A stretch of 64,000 nt of DNA from Pholiota molesta (GCA_014925825.1 JACGCK010000107.1:1-64000), one strand, 5' to 3'; shown: positions 20,791-33,312, counted from the stretch's first letter. The notes: generated from the letters alone by a model not told the origin. Program-made: numbers and translations.

Positions 20791-23347
20791 CTACCGTCTA
20801 CTACGCTTGGAAGGGCCTCTTTGGCGTACTTTAGCTCGTCCATTCGACTGTTTGTATTTACGTACGGCCTCGTAGAGCCCCTTCCAGCAGTGTACGAGGT
20901 CACCGTACTGTTGGCAAAAACTGGCCTCATCGCCTCCATGCTCCTCTTCGATTTCGTCTACCACCGACCGGATATTATAATATTTGATTTTTTCACTCTG
21001 CGATATAGATTTCAGGTCATATTTTTCATCCCATTGGGAAAGCGGAACCACTAGCCCATTATATGGGCACCCACAGTTCCAATATTCGAGCGCCATCTTT
21101 AACGATTTACATGCAGGGATGCGTTGCGAGGAAACATCGGGGATCGCCTGGGAACCCGTCGTGGTTGGGGTCGTGCGCGCCTGCGAAGATGATACCTCGG
21201 GGATCGCCTGAGAGCCTGTCGTGATTGTGGTCGTGCGCACCACAGAGATGGGTGTGGGGTGCTGGAAGTGACGAGGAGGTTGGTAGGTTGGGGTTATTGG
21301 CTCCTGGAACTCTTGAGGTTGGTAGCTAACGGCTGGAGGGTAACATTGGGGCATGGGAATTGGGGCTGCAGTTTATTGTGGACAGTAAGTGCGTGCTACA
21401 TTTTTTGAAAAGAAATGTAAAGACTGACTTGTGTCATAAAGGGAAGCCGACTGTTTTTGAATGGGCGCTGGAAAAGAGATTGCGTTAAGCATGATAAATA
21501 ATGGCGAAATTTCTGTGATACTTGCTAGTTTCTACCATTGTATATGGCGAGGAGGGCATGGAGGACGTATAATCTAGGCGTTCCGAGGCTGTTTTTCAGT
21601 GGTAAGTGCTCGCTCATATCGATTCAAGTAGAAAGCTTACTATGCATAGTACCTAGGCGTTCCGGTGCTGGTGTGGGGTGGTAAGTGCTCGCTCATATCA
21701 AATAAACCAAAGAAACTCACTCTGCATAATAATCTGGGTCAAATTCTGAACGCATTCCCTGAGCTCTTTGATTTCGGTAGAGGAGGAAGGTGTGGCTGGC
21801 GCATATCGCCCCATGAGAGTCTCGCGCCGGTTGAGTGGTCGATCAGGCATCATAATATCGCCGTAGTCGTCCTTGTAAGCTGTCAATTCGTCGAGGAGAT
21901 ATCGCATGATGGTGCCAACACTGTCATTCGATGACCAGCCACCCCACCATTTAACAGCCTTCAAGGACCAAGGATTCTCGACCCACATAAACCGATATTG
22001 GCATCCACCTCGTCGGAAGCAATGTGTGGTAAATTTACCAGGTCGTCCGTCCAATACATCAGATTCTTCCACAACCTGTTCAAGCAAACGGTCAAAACCA
22101 GTCTTACTCATCTGTTCGCCAATCTTGAGCTTGCCTGTGGAGGCCATTGCAGGGAAAAGTGGGTCGGATGGCAGAATCTGCCTGGGCGTATGCTTTTGGA
22201 GATATTCGAGCCAGGTTTTGAGGTGAGTGTAGCAATCCAGGTAGACAGGATTCCCTGGTTCCTGGCAAATTTTATACATTTGTGCTGGCCATGTAATTCA
22301 TTTGCGAGCGCTATAATATCAAACGGAGAACTCACCTTTATTCGCGTCATTGTTGGTTTTACGGAACACCAAGGTGACCTCTAGGTACGGAATACCTGTT
22401 GCGGAACTTTGCGGCCGGATTGCTTGGGCTTTGAGGGTGAGTAGCTCGTCACATCTGAGGTATGGTGGATTGGTGAGCCCGTATTTTTGTGGCTTGGCTG
22501 ACATTCTTGACTCACCGTGTCCAGAGGGTAAAAGCGGTCAGTGAAAAGGCCTTGAAGTACAGCCTTTGCATGTCTGTGAATTTTTGAGGCCTTGAGGACT
22601 GTCGAGATACTCGAAGAGAATCCGAAGGTCATCAGGGAGCATGGCCTTAGCCTGAACGGTGATGGCACTGCGGTCTTTATTATTGAGTGACTCATAATAG
22701 GTTTTATACTGGTACTGGAATACTGGATTTCCCTCCCACTGATTAGTGTGCTCGTTGTGCCTCCAGTAATCTCCCTGGCATAGGAAAACCCTGTACGAGA
22801 GTAAGAAGAATATTATAACAACCGATGTGAATAAATTGACGCACCTTTCGAAATAATCCTTGAAGGCGGACCTGATGTTCTGGGCTGTCGCGAACTTGCA
22901 AGGCTTCTCTTGGGTTTCGCACTTGAACGTCGTAAGCATGAGAAGAGCAACAGGTGTGTATTCATTGAGCTCATCAAAGGCACGCAGCATGTCTTCAGGA
23001 CGATCTACTGTCTCGGTAACTGCTCCATCTCCTTCCCCGACGGCGTTCTCCAGCCAGTTTTTCAGCCATTGTTTACCACTCGAAACCGTCGACCTGTATT
23101 GTTTAGTCGTGCGCTTCGCCTTGAACCATTCGTCTACTGTTTCTCGTCCTTGAGCGAGAAGACCCGAAACGGTGGCCGGCTGCGATACGGTAGGGACGGC
23201 TTCCTGTCTGGGCGGATCACTGCACTTGGACGCGACCGAGGCAGCTGCCTGCCTTGGGGGCCTGCCTCGCCCTCTTTTCTTGGGAGCTGGTGTGGGGGTG
23301 GGTGGGGGTGTACTAGATGATGGTGAAGAGCTACGAGAGGAACCCAT
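20791..23347 (-). pseudogene. Crypton-like tyrosine recombinase (one apparent frameshift)
   Basis: Cryptons are DNA transposons that move with a tyrosine recombinase. From the ATG at 23347: a Ser/Pro-rich N-terminus with an AT-hook (KKRGRGRPPRQ); a helical core-binding part (VDEWFKAKRTTKQYRSTV); a catalytic part with Arg in LWTRCDELLTLKAQAI, the H-x-x-R box THCFRRGG, the WWGGWS box and a Tyr in TIMRYLLDEL; a Pro/Thr-rich linker; and a C-terminal domain (YWNCGCPYNGLVVPLSQWDE) like the GCR1-type DNA-binding domain of fungal Cryptons. Introns of 50-75 bases fit throughout. At 22581-22585 a run of five T (A on the coding strand) puts two conserved segments out of frame by one base; six would restore it. 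This is recent decay or a sequence error. Element ends were not found. Confidence 0.7.
21571..21728. repeat. 79-bp tandem duplication creating a repeated microexon
   Basis: CTAGGCGTTCC and the following exon end, intron donor and GTAAGTGCTCGCTCATATC recur with a period of 79 bases. In the recombinase gene this gives two similar short exons encoding TPERLGTMH and TSERLDYTSS, each with its own copy of the intron. Confidence 0.75.
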
Positions 23348-24605
23348 AATTGAGGGATAAGATAAATGATTAGAGAGGGATTGAAGGGGATTCCGGTGCA
23401 GATGAAGCGTACGCGCAGTGCAAGTTTAAAGGTTTAACGAGCACACGCAGGCCATACGCTTGAAGGGCACCCGAATTCCCCCTAGGCAAATAAAATAAAA
23501 TAGAACGGAAGACTACAAAAAGTACATTGAGCGTCTAAGTATTCAGACTCTGAGGGAGATACCAGGCAACAGTACTTTTTGTACTGTTCGCGTCAGGGGC
23601 ATGCCGGTTCGCGGTGGTCTGGCACAAATTGTCCGGTTCATTTTGGTTCACTTGGGGCTTAAACCCGGTTTAGCGGGGGATCTTAAATTTTGGGGGGCTA
23701 TGACCTACATATCCGTTGTCAACGCATCTAGCACTGAAAGTAAATCAAATCCATCGGCACTTCAAGATGCAAGCTTCACCATTCATTTTCACACAAGAAC
23801 AAGTATAGCTCCAGTGTATCCTATCCCTGTACTAGCCAGCTGTACTCGATATGCATGATAATCATAGTTGAGAATTGGTTGAGAACTCTTTGATTATCTC
23901 GAGTTTCGTAGGCCACCGGTGAATTTCTTCTTTTGCCAGTAGTGGTCGACGTGCTGTATTTGGTGTAAGTTCTCCAGAATAAATGGTATGCTTTCCGAAA
24001 CACTCGGGCGATGGGCATGTTTCAGTATTCATATGTACGGGAAGGTCCTCTTGGGAGCAACCGTCGCGCCCGAGCTGAAAAATACTTGTCCAAATGATTT
24101 CGGGTTCGGTACTTATAGCCTCATTATCTATTATAACCGATATTTCATTTTATGACTACGTGACTAAAGTATTACAACCAATCTACGCACCATCGTGGTC
24201 GTTTCTTACCTAGCGCTAGTTTTCCCAAAGGAATCACGGAGATACAACTTTGAATGAATGGCAAAGATCTTATGTCTTCATCTATTACTCCCTTATTTCG
24301 GTAGAGAAATACAATATCGCCACTGTATTGTCCTTACGCGGCAGAAGCAATGAAAATATTCGAAGCGTTCTCCTTGATGCATGGATTTGATCACATAAGT
24401 AATGGCTTATTCTGTGTTACGTAGGAATTCCGGATTGTCCTGCTATTAATGAATAAATGGGAAAAAAAACCTAGAGATAGTCTCAAACACTCAAGACCGC
24501 ACATCAAGGAGGCCACATCGGTCGGTATTTGATACACATTATTATTACAATGTAATCGACGTTGCTATGCTATTACATGGACGTGTCTAATCGGCCTTTA
24601 GATAT
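23348..24605. other. Intergenic, one isolated palindromic motif
   Basis: No convincing gene. The only structured item is the motif at 23568-23588. The rest is AT-rich and shows no repeats by eye. Confidence 0.6.
23568..23588. promoter_or_regulatory. Isolated copy of the AACAGTAC palindrome
   Basis: AACAGTAC-TTTTT-GTACTGTT is a perfect 8+5+8 inverted repeat followed by CG. It matches the motif found in arrays 1-4 about 15 kb away. It lies about 220 bases upstream of the recombinase start codon. A regulatory role is inferred from its symmetry and position only. Confidence 0.5.
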
Positions 24606-26289
24606 CTATTCTTCCTCAATGAAGGCAGTCTTGCCTCCGCTAAACATAGCTTGAGCCGTGCTAAGAAAAACATCGACATAGTCGGGCGAGTACCGCGTAG
24701 GAAGGGAATATGAAAAGGAGTTGTCAGGAAATCCACTCGATGAGTTCGATGGCGTAGTTAAGAAGGAGAGCGCAACGCTTGTAGCCGCATGAGCCTGGTA
24801 GCTGCTAGAAGATTGCGTATCGGATGATTGAGTGAATGCTTTTCCGGGGCGAACTGTTCTGCGAGAATATGGCTGGCTGGATGATGCCAGACGAAGACGA
24901 TTTCGTGGATGACTAGATGGGCTGGCGGGGCCGCGAGCTCTGTCTGTTAGTACATAGCTCCGTCGCTCACTACGGTGGGCGGAAGAAACCTGGGGACGCC
25001 TCGTGTGTGTCGGAATTAGATAATTTGGAGGGACAGGAGCATCGTTGACATCGGTGATACTACCGTGAGGGAGAGTAGAATCACTTTGATCATCCTCCAT
25101 CATAAGTGCATCTCCAAGGTGGCTTGACCAATATGTATCTGCATCATGATATGCGCGAAAGAAAGTACGGCGTAGTAGAATTCCACCCAAAGGAAGCTCG
25201 GGACTATAAATCGGATAAATGAGCTCGATCTTTTTCCAGGAGGAAGTAAAGCGTGAAGGGGGGATTGCGTGCTCTCCGTATTGGCCGTTGGTACGGAATT
25301 TCTCGAACAGCTCCTGAAGTTCCTGCCAGTGCCACCTTTCGGCGTCTTTCTCCAGCTGCGCCCTGTTGCTTAGACTGTATGGCGTTATACAGTTTAATTC
25401 GATAAGTCGAATTTTCCCATCTTGAATCATGAAACGATTGGTGCCACAACCTCGATAGAGAAAACCTCGGTTTTGAATCTTCGATATAGCGTTGTAAACG
25501 AGTGCCATATCCGAGAGTCCAATCATTCTCCCAGTGGCGGCTTCGGTGACTAGTCCTATAACGGATCCATCATCTCCTACGAGGTGGCCATACACTTCGT
25601 AGGTTAGATCTAGACCGTGACCATCGAGTGCTCGAGCACCTGTCATGGCCTGGTCTAGCGCCCATATTTCGATGTCATTCCATTCGTACATGATGTCTAG
25701 TTCGAAAATCGGGAATATGGTAAACACAAGAATCTCCAAATGCGGAGTCGCAAATAGTACTCACCAACTTTCTTCCCCTTCCATATCCCTCGTCTATCTG
25801 AACACGTGCCCCAGACGGTGAATTCAACTTCACGCTCCGGTATGTAGGTAGCCCAGGGTGGGGAGAGAACCTTATAACGAGGAGGGATATCCTTTTGTTT
25901 GATGTAATATTGGCCATTACGATCTTTCTGGAGGTACCCCCGATTCGTTTTTCTGAAATCGATATATTGAAGTAAACCTTGCTAGAATGTCACGTAAGCA
26001 GAATGGACTGGTGGGCCATATCGGGAGTACTAACGATGACTTCCAGAAAATCTGAATATCTCTTGGTCACCGCACAACCTAATTTCCAGTCAAAGTGAGG
26101 GTCGTTCGGGTCTAAGCCCTTCGCACAGCTCATCTCTCCCTTCGCCTCGATGATTATCTGCTCTTTATCCCTCCATAAGGCAAAACTCGGGTGTTCTTCC
26201 TCGATAATTCCGCCGATCCAAGCTACAATTCCTCGTGGAATTGGACACGCGTCCGGGATAGGCTGAAACGTAAAAGGAGATTGCGACAT
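24606..26289 (-). CDS. Fungal protein with kinase-related (probably pseudokinase) segment
   Basis: The start is the ATG at 26289 (MSQSPFTFQPIPDACPIPRG). Exon 1 ends ...DFLEVI before a GTTAGT...TCTAG intron. Exon 2 runs to ...IWKGKKV, and after a GTGAGT...ACTAG intron the last exon starts DIMYEWNDIEIW and stops at 24606. The middle (GLVTEAATGRMIGLSDMALV, then GFLYRGCGTNRFMIQDGKIR, LIELNCITPYS) has the layout of a kinase catalytic loop and following strand. It lacks the usual HRD Asp and the DFG motif. Such proteins occur in agaricomycete genomes as uncharacterised families; I infer a non-catalytic kinase relative. The C-terminal third is Ser/Arg-rich and low in complexity. Confidence 0.65.
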
Positions 26290-27792
26290 GGTCGTCTTGT
26301 GCAGGGTTGGTTGTGGGCGATGGTGTGTGCGAGGTTCAACCAGCGGTAACGGTATCAAACGAAGATCAATCGATCCGTGGAACGATACCGTGCAGCGTGT
26401 TCGCTGTCAGATAAGTGCTGTGTATTATATATGTACGCTATGTATTGTGTTGGATAATGTACCGATCGCTATCCGGGATTTGTTTGGACCCTGACAATGA
26501 TTGAGTTAATTTTAGAAAGCGTACTTGTACCATACGGTACGCGGAGCCTAGTTTCCCATACAAGCCTACAGGTTGGGTAAGCCTACTTTGGAGAACATGA
26601 AGACATACGACGGGGTTCTAGGTGTCCTAAATCCATCTTTCCATTAGCCATGGCTTCTTGTGTAACACCCGAGCCATGGTGGGCTTCATGAAGAGTGTAT
26701 TCCAATGGGCATAATATCCGTAAGTTCATTGCCATCGTCTTGTATACACTGTTTTTGCTCGCAATATTCGCTGGCAAACTTTTTAGGAAATTGTACGAGG
26801 ATGACTCTCAATCTACAGGCGCTTGTTGTCCTACATAAAATCTATGAGTTTTCTGCTTCGATGGAGTCTGCAATAGACAGTCTTTTCTGATTTCCCTCGC
26901 ATCGATCTCATTATTCTTATTACCCACTCGTCTCAATAATCACTATGTGTAATCAGCGTAACATGCGTTGCAAGAAATGCTCACGCATGTATGTTGAAAT
27001 AACACATTGCCCGGCACATGAAGCGGGAAACCCATGCACGATAGTTACTACTAACCCTGGAGAATTAGCCCCTGCCATTTGTTCAGGTTGTACTTGAAAT
27101 AACGGTGCTGGAGGTATGCTCTATTTTTCGCTGCTTTTGCAATAATGCGAGCTCATTAAATAACTAAAAGGCTCTCGGTCTACTTGATTGAGATGGTCAT
27201 TATATATCATATTATATCTACAACTTGTAGCGCATAGGTGCCGGCACCCTTTTATTATTCTTTTTTCCCAACCATAATACGCGCATAGTTTATGTTAAAC
27301 ACTTTGTTCCTCATTCCCTTAATCTACCTTAACATCCATCGTAATTTCAATGATTTTTACAACCCCGCTATTGTTTTTTCCCCGGCTTACAAGATCGTTC
27401 ATTGGAATATCAAGTAGGAAATTAGCCCAGAAGAGAAGAGAAATTTTGCTCTTCTGTGCTGGCTTATACCGCTTCATTGCGAACGTAAATGAAGTAAAGA
27501 ATGGACAAGAAAGTGGAGTAGGCGAAATGTATTGTTTAAGCATTCAATATTCAGTACTCAGCGCTGAGCGCTGAGTAGTTGGTGCTTTCTGGGTGCTCAA
27601 GCGCCTAAGCGCTCAGGGGTATTTGATGCGTTGAATCGGCTCCGGGGGAAACAAAAAGCCGAATGCCCCCGATCACGATGTGCACTTGACCAACACAACA
27701 ACACCATGCCATTGTACCACGGCGGCCATTGTAGGGAAGCGTTAATTCAACGCTGATCTCAACCCCACTCCTCCACTGATTCGCATATCTCA
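26290..27792. other. Intergenic, no gene seen
   Basis: AT-rich with short unrelated open frames. A small local palindrome, CAGCGCTGAGCGCTGAG, lies near 27559. The region contains the promoters of the flanking divergent genes. Confidence 0.6.
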
Positions 27793-30601
27793 ATGGCTCC
27801 TAGATATGATGCGAACGAGCAGACAGGAGTGGACATGGCCACCGCCAGGGCCTCTTCTTCCATTACGGTAGAGGCGGTGCGCGACTTCTTATATCGTGAG
27901 CTGAAATCCTTATTTCAAGCTTCCTAGTAGTGGAAATCTGATGCCGCATCCAACAGATGGCAGGGAGGAGTGGCTTGCACGGTCGAGGATCGTCAGCATT
28001 CTAGAGAACGACCCCATATTCGACAAGTCAAAAAGGTGAGCGCTATCAGTATTTCATGTTAAGACTATCTCCTAACTTTTGAACAGGGAATTTTTGTCGA
28101 GGACCGAGAAGTACGAACGCGGGCTGGTACTGACGAACCGTATCTTCGAGCTGCAGCAGATCCACAAATGGACTGAGCAGGAAACCAAGGGGGCGCTTGC
28201 GGTCCTGGACGAGCAGCTGTCAATTGGACTACACAATATCGGTACGTACGTACAGTACCTTGAAACGTCGGAAAAGATGTGTTTTACGCCTATGTTCTTT
28301 GATAGCGTTCCAGCCTGTCTTCATGCTCCAGGCAGGCCCAACTCTAGTGAAGAAGTACGGCCACCTCATCGCAAAGCGCGCTATCTTCGGCTGCTACCTG
28401 CAGACAGAGCTCGGGCATGGGACGAATGTGTCGCGGCTAGAAACTACAGCCACATTCATCCCGGAGACGCAAGAGTTCGAGATCCATTCACCAACACTGA
28501 CGAGTAGCAAGTGGTGGATCGGGGCGCTGGGAAAGACGGCAACGCATGGGGTTGTGCAGGCGAAGTTGATCTTACCAGGCGGGAAAGACATGGGGCCTCA
28601 CTTGTTCTTCATACAGCTCCGGTCTTTGGGTAGGTTTCTACATGTTTGGCACTGTCAAATGTAGAAAATGTTGACTGATGGCAAACATCCTCATAGACGA
28701 CCACAGTGTACTTCCTAACATCACAATTGGAGATATTGGTATGCTGCTCCCCAAGAATCTCACTCCATGTTCTCTAGCCTGACCCCCATCTCAAGGTCCG
28801 AAGGCCGCTGGAGGCTTTGCACCTACGGACAACGGATTTGCGCGCTTCAACCACGTTCGCATTCCCAAGGAGAACATGCTTTCCGGCTTTGCGCAAGTCA
28901 CCGACGATGGTAAGTATTTGCGACCACCTCATGCCAAATTAAGCTATGGTGGTGTAAGTTGTAAATCGCCAATTCTACACTTGCATCGCGTTATATTGAC
29001 TTTTAATTCAGATGTTGTATATTCGAGCAAAGTAGGCACCATCTAGTGGAATAGCGGGATATATGATTAACTTTCCACACTAGCATGGTCGCTTCTGGAG
29101 GTTGGTTGATCGCGAAAGGTCTGTCTGCTGTGATCTAGAATAATGGCACACCTTCGTTAACGACCCGGATAGCTGCTACTGTATCCATTCGCTATGCCAC
29201 TGTCCGACGACAAGGAGAGATAGGCCCAGACGGCCTCGAAAAGCAGATAATGAGCTATCCTTCTGTTTACTATCGACTCCTACCGATTCTTTCGAGAGCG
29301 TATATGTTTATCCAACTTGGCAGGATACTGGTTTGTTCGTCCCCATTTCTGTTGAGAACTTTACGTTGATGCTAAAGAAAGGGAAATGCCTTCGATAACT
29401 TGGCGGAGAGTTTGAAGAAGGGAGATACGTCGCTCCTTGCGGAGATGCATGCTACGACGAGCGGATTGAAGATTTACGTCTCGAGTAATGGTGTGCAGGA
29501 TTTGGAGACGGCACGGCGCTCCATGGGTGGACACGGTTATAGTGCTTTCGCCGGCCTCGGACGGCTATACGCCGACTACCTCCCAAGTGTAACGTAGGTT
29601 CTTTGCGTTCCTCAGGAAAACACTGTCCTGACCTTCTCTTAGATATGAAGGGGACAATTATGTCCTAGATCAGCAAGTCGTCCGCGCCGCTCTCAAATCC
29701 TACCGCGCCCTTTTCAGCTCCACGCCACCCTCAGCCGCTTCCCTCTCCCCATCCTCTTTCTACCTGCGCTATCTGATCGCTCCCCCCGCCGTGCCCTCCT
29801 CCTTCTCCGCTCAGGAACTGAGAGATCCAGCCACGGCTATTCTACTTCTCGAGCTCCGCGCGGCGCTCGTCGTTCAGGAGCACGCGCAAAACTCTGGTGA
29901 CGTGGATGCCAGTGTGAACCAGCGCGCGTCAAAGGCGATCACAGAGGCGTTTATTGCCGCTCAGGTGGGCCAGATGATCAATGGCTTGTCGGCATTGCAG
30001 GACAAGGACAGGGCGGTGGTGACGAAAGTGTTCCTTTTGGTATGTTGTTCTTATAACTTATAATTTGATCTACGTTCTCAGGAGTACGCGGACTTAGTTC
30101 CTCTTGACGACTGTGGAAGGCGGTTTAACGGACCTGCTGTCGTTCGGCATCATCCGACCCACAGCATCTGCAACGAGCGTCGCGACCAAGGATCCGACGC
30201 GTCCAGTGCGTCTGGCAGTGAAGCAACTCTGCGAGGAGCTGCTCCCAGAAGCTATTGGGCTGACCGACGCGTTTGGTTTCACGGATTGGGATCTTGATAG
30301 GTAGGCTTTACTAAAAACGTTCAATCCTATCAACTGACTAACCCCCTCCCGTGCAGTGCGCTGGGTGTCTACAATGGAAAAGTCTATGAGGCCCTATGGG
30401 ATCGCGCCCAAGGGGAGCCATTGAACCGGACGGAAGTGCCACGTGTATATGAGGTGAGAGTGGACTCAATCCAAGAAAGCGAGTACGCTTGGATTTCGTC
30501 TAGATACTGACTCGTTTGTGTCTATCGCCTTTGCGTGGTAGGAATCTATCAAGCCTATTCTGGAACGTGGACGAAGACTTGCTTCCCAAGCGAAGCTTTG
30601 A
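27793..30601 (+). CDS. Peroxisomal acyl-CoA oxidase
   Basis: It catalyses the first step of peroxisomal beta-oxidation: FAD-dependent desaturation of acyl-CoA to trans-2-enoyl-CoA with production of H2O2. The ATG at 27793 starts MAPRYDANEQ; about a dozen short introns follow. Family segments in order: EEWLARSRIVSILENDPIF; GCYLQTELGHGTNVSRLETT (FAD/substrate region); WWIGALGKTATHGVV; a flap region with HAKLSYGG; GWLIAKAATVSIRYATVRRQ; ARRSMGGHGYSAFAGLGRLY; and PSVTYEGDNYVLDQQVVRAA, whose Glu is the expected catalytic base. The protein ends SQAKL; the terminal AKL is a type 1 peroxisomal targeting signal. Length and domain order look normal and no disruption was found. Confidence 0.9.
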
Positions 30602-30874
30602 ATGAACGAGTAAATCAGTGTAAGACTACTTAAGTAATCCCCTGTAAGATTTAGGATGATTTTTATCTGAAATTCAAACGATGAATGGTGCGCGATGTTG
30701 AGTATCAGCCACTCCTGCTTGCCGATGAATTATAAAATCAGCCCAATGGCCCATATCATATTGATTTTATTTGGATTTCATGCATCATAATGGTCAGTGA
30801 CCACCAGCTGGTGGTTGACAGAAATATGTTTCCGGCGTGAGGATGCACTAAATAAGCGTTTGGTTCGAATTCAA

Positions 30875-31200
30875 ATGTCGACAAACCCCAAACCCCTCTA
30901 CCGTCCGATTGCCAAGGAATCCAAACCAAGAATGATGTTCTTCAAGCAAAACATACTCGCATCCTCAATGCTGTTCCTCGCAGAGATCGCAACAGCTGGG
31001 AAACCCCATTACGGACCTGGTATGCGTCGCATACCAGACGATTTTCTTGGTGGCTGACACTTTTATGGTACATTCTCATAGCATCGTGGTACTACCCTGG
31101 AGTATGCGAGATGCGGCCCAGTGTGATAAATCCTCAACTTACTAAACTCGACTTTGCTGATAGCTCGGAGCCTGTGCTGGCTGGAGCGGCGACGGCGATA
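30875..31200 (+). pseudogene. Possible gene remnant, unrecognised
   Basis: An ATG at 30875 opens a frame (MSTNPKPLYRPIAKE, then FFKQNILASSMLFLAEIATA) to a possible GTATGC...CATAG intron, followed by about 40 more codons to a TAG near 31200. The hydrophobic stretch could be a signal or membrane segment. I cannot match it to a family; it may be the decayed start of a membrane-enzyme gene. The rest of 30602-31752 holds short frames and the 3' region of the F-box gene. Confidence 0.25.
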
Positions 31201-31752
31201 TAGTCGTCGCGCTGCCCCCACTTCGGTACGGCGCAGGGCAGCACTGCGGGAAAAATATCCAAGTCCACTGTACGTGTTAAGATGCCCGTTATCAGAGCCT
31301 GGAGTGGGACAGACACTCAACACTGAACTCTCGCCTGACTTCACTTCTATACCGTCCGACGTTCAGATCAGGGAAAGACTGTGACCGCCAAAGTCGTCGA
31401 CCTGTGTCCGTCTTGTGTGATGGATGAAATTGATTTGTCTATGGGGGCTTTCCAGGTGCTCGCGCCGCTCGACCAGGGCATTATTCAAGTAGATTGGGAA
31501 TATGTGTAGGAGGCACATTGTAGCCCGAAATGCACAAAATGACAATGACGAATTCGGACTGAAAATACCTGTTGGATTGAGAAACGCTATTGCGTATTTC
31601 GGACCTGTGTTGAATTCTGAATGTTGAATACGTACTGGACCGTTTATGTTTATCCGGCGTGAATTGCTAGAAAAGGATTCGTACGCTATGTACTCGAAAT
31701 AAAGAATGTAATGCAGCACTGTATTCGACAATTACACCGCACATAGACATCT

Positions 31753-33225
31753 TCAAACGGTTGAGCGCCATGCCCTCCATGTAAGGTCAATGCTGTGTTG
31801 AGCTTCTGTAGCCACCTCGAATGAACGATTCAGTTTTCTCTTGAAAAACTTCTGAATGTTCCACAATAACAAAGCCTTGAGAATATTCTCGAACTGCGAA
31901 TCAACATCCCACTTCATGGCTTTCACTACGATGGTGATTTTCCGAATTTTGTTTGCTGGGCTTCGTAAGTCCAACCAGTGTTTGGAAAGGAAATGATGCT
32001 TGATGAACCCTTTGACTATCATGGCCACATCATCGTCGTCGTCGCGGCATTCCAGCTCTAATGTGAGATGGCAAAGGTGTGGAGCATGTAATGAGAGTGG
32101 GGGGACACCCTGATCAACACTAGTGGGTAATATGGCGTCCTTGGCGTAGCAGAGGAAGCGAGGTCCCAAAAAGAGCTGTGTCACTGCCGGGGCAGCCTCA
32201 AACACGTGTTGAAGCTCTGTGGCGGCGCGGGAGTCGCGCCATGCGGCCGCATCGCAGATGAGGGACAGTGTGCGCAAGGCGGGTAGGTGCAGGTTTGTAA
32301 AGAGTGTACTCAGGGGAAACTCTGGACTCACCCCGACTGTGATGCAGTTGACGGTAAGAGTGCGGAGTGAAGAAAGTGATATCTTCTGGGGTGTCGACTC
32401 TACGGTGTCTACCGTTTTGACCGTGAAACTGCCCCACTGCAGATCTTTCAACGCACGGAGGATGGAGAACCAGATATCGGGAGAGAGAATGACATTGATT
32501 GCGAGATGTGTTAGTGTAGACCAGTTGTCAAGATTCTTTATAAAGTCTTCACGCAAAATTGTGTACTGTATCGACAATCGGCGTACTGTCGCAGGGATCT
32601 GAGGTGGTAGCTCCAACTTGTCGGATACGTAGTATGTACCGTCGTCAACATCTTCGTCATCATACGCAAAGAGGCATATGGCATTTGATACCAATGTGTG
32701 CAACTTTGGAAGTAGGATACGTAATCCTCTTTCAACCCCATGTCGAATCAGATATGGGTAGAATAGACCAACATCGAGGTAGTGCGCCGATAACATGTAA
32801 TCCAGGAGGAAATCTGCAGCCTCGGAATCCAAATGGTTTGCGTGGATGTCAATTCCTGACGTCCTGCTTATGCGATAGATACTGAACCGGAGAAACGGGG
32901 CCATTGAGCGATGGTTTGTCCTCCACCATTTCATGAATTCTATGTCGCGCTTGAGAGCTGCTGGGTTCCTGACTAAGGGATTCCCTTCATCATCCCATAT
33001 AACTGAAAGGGGAATGTGAAGATGCGTCCAAAGGAAGGGGTTTTCGAGCGCGGCTGCCCTCCAGGAGGAGCAAATATGGCAGAGGAGTAATGGCGCGGTC
33101 TCTACGCTGGGCTGCCAGTAGGTATTGTCGAGACGATCCTCAGGGAGACATTGAAGGAATATCTCCTGTAAAACATCGTAGGGAACGCTGGTGAATGGAC
33201 TTCTGGTGATAGATATGATGGACAT
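31753..33225 (-). CDS. F-box protein, paralogue 1 (490 aa, single exon)
   Basis: The N-terminus (SPFTSVPYDVLQEIFLQCLP, then LLLCHICSSWRAAALENPFLW) is the F-box typical of large agaricomycete families. F-boxes bind SKP1 and present targets to an SCF ubiquitin ligase. The rest is leucine-rich in an LRR-like pattern, presumably for substrate recognition. A close paralogue lies at 41197-42693 in the same orientation, with matching 3' flank (ACTGGACCGTTTATGTTTAT) and matching upstream sequence, so the pair arose by tandem duplication. The hAT transposon is inserted about 95 bases upstream of this start codon, so its promoter has been displaced. Confidence 0.8.
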   Translation of the reverse strand: MSIISITRSPFTSVPYDVLQEIFLQCLPEDRLDNTYWQPSVETAPLLLCHICSSWRAAALENPFLWTHLHIPLSVIWDDEGNPLVRNPAALKRDIEFMKWWRTNHRSMAPFLRFSIYRISRTSGIDIHANHLDSEAADFLLDYMLSAHYLDVGLFYPYLIRHGVERGLRILLPKLHTLVSNAICLFAYDDEDVDDGTYYVSDKLELPPQIPATVRRLSIQYTILREDFIKNLDNWSTLTHLAINVILSPDIWFSILRALKDLQWGSFTVKTVDTVESTPQKISLSSLRTLTVNCITVGVSPEFPLSTLFTNLHLPALRTLSLICDAAAWRDSRAATELQHVFEAAPAVTQLFLGPRFLCYAKDAILPTSVDQGVPPLSLHAPHLCHLTLELECRDDDDDVAMIVKGFIKHHFLSKHWLDLRSPANKIRKITIVVKAMKWDVDSQFENILKALLLWNIQKFFKRKLNRSFEVATEAQHSIDLTWRAWRSTV

Positions 33226-33312
33226 GGAAATATCTAGCTTAGGGAGTTGTGAGGAACGTCCGAGTTCGAAGTTGGCGGACGGACTCGTGGTGTTGTGTCC
33301 AAACTCAACACG

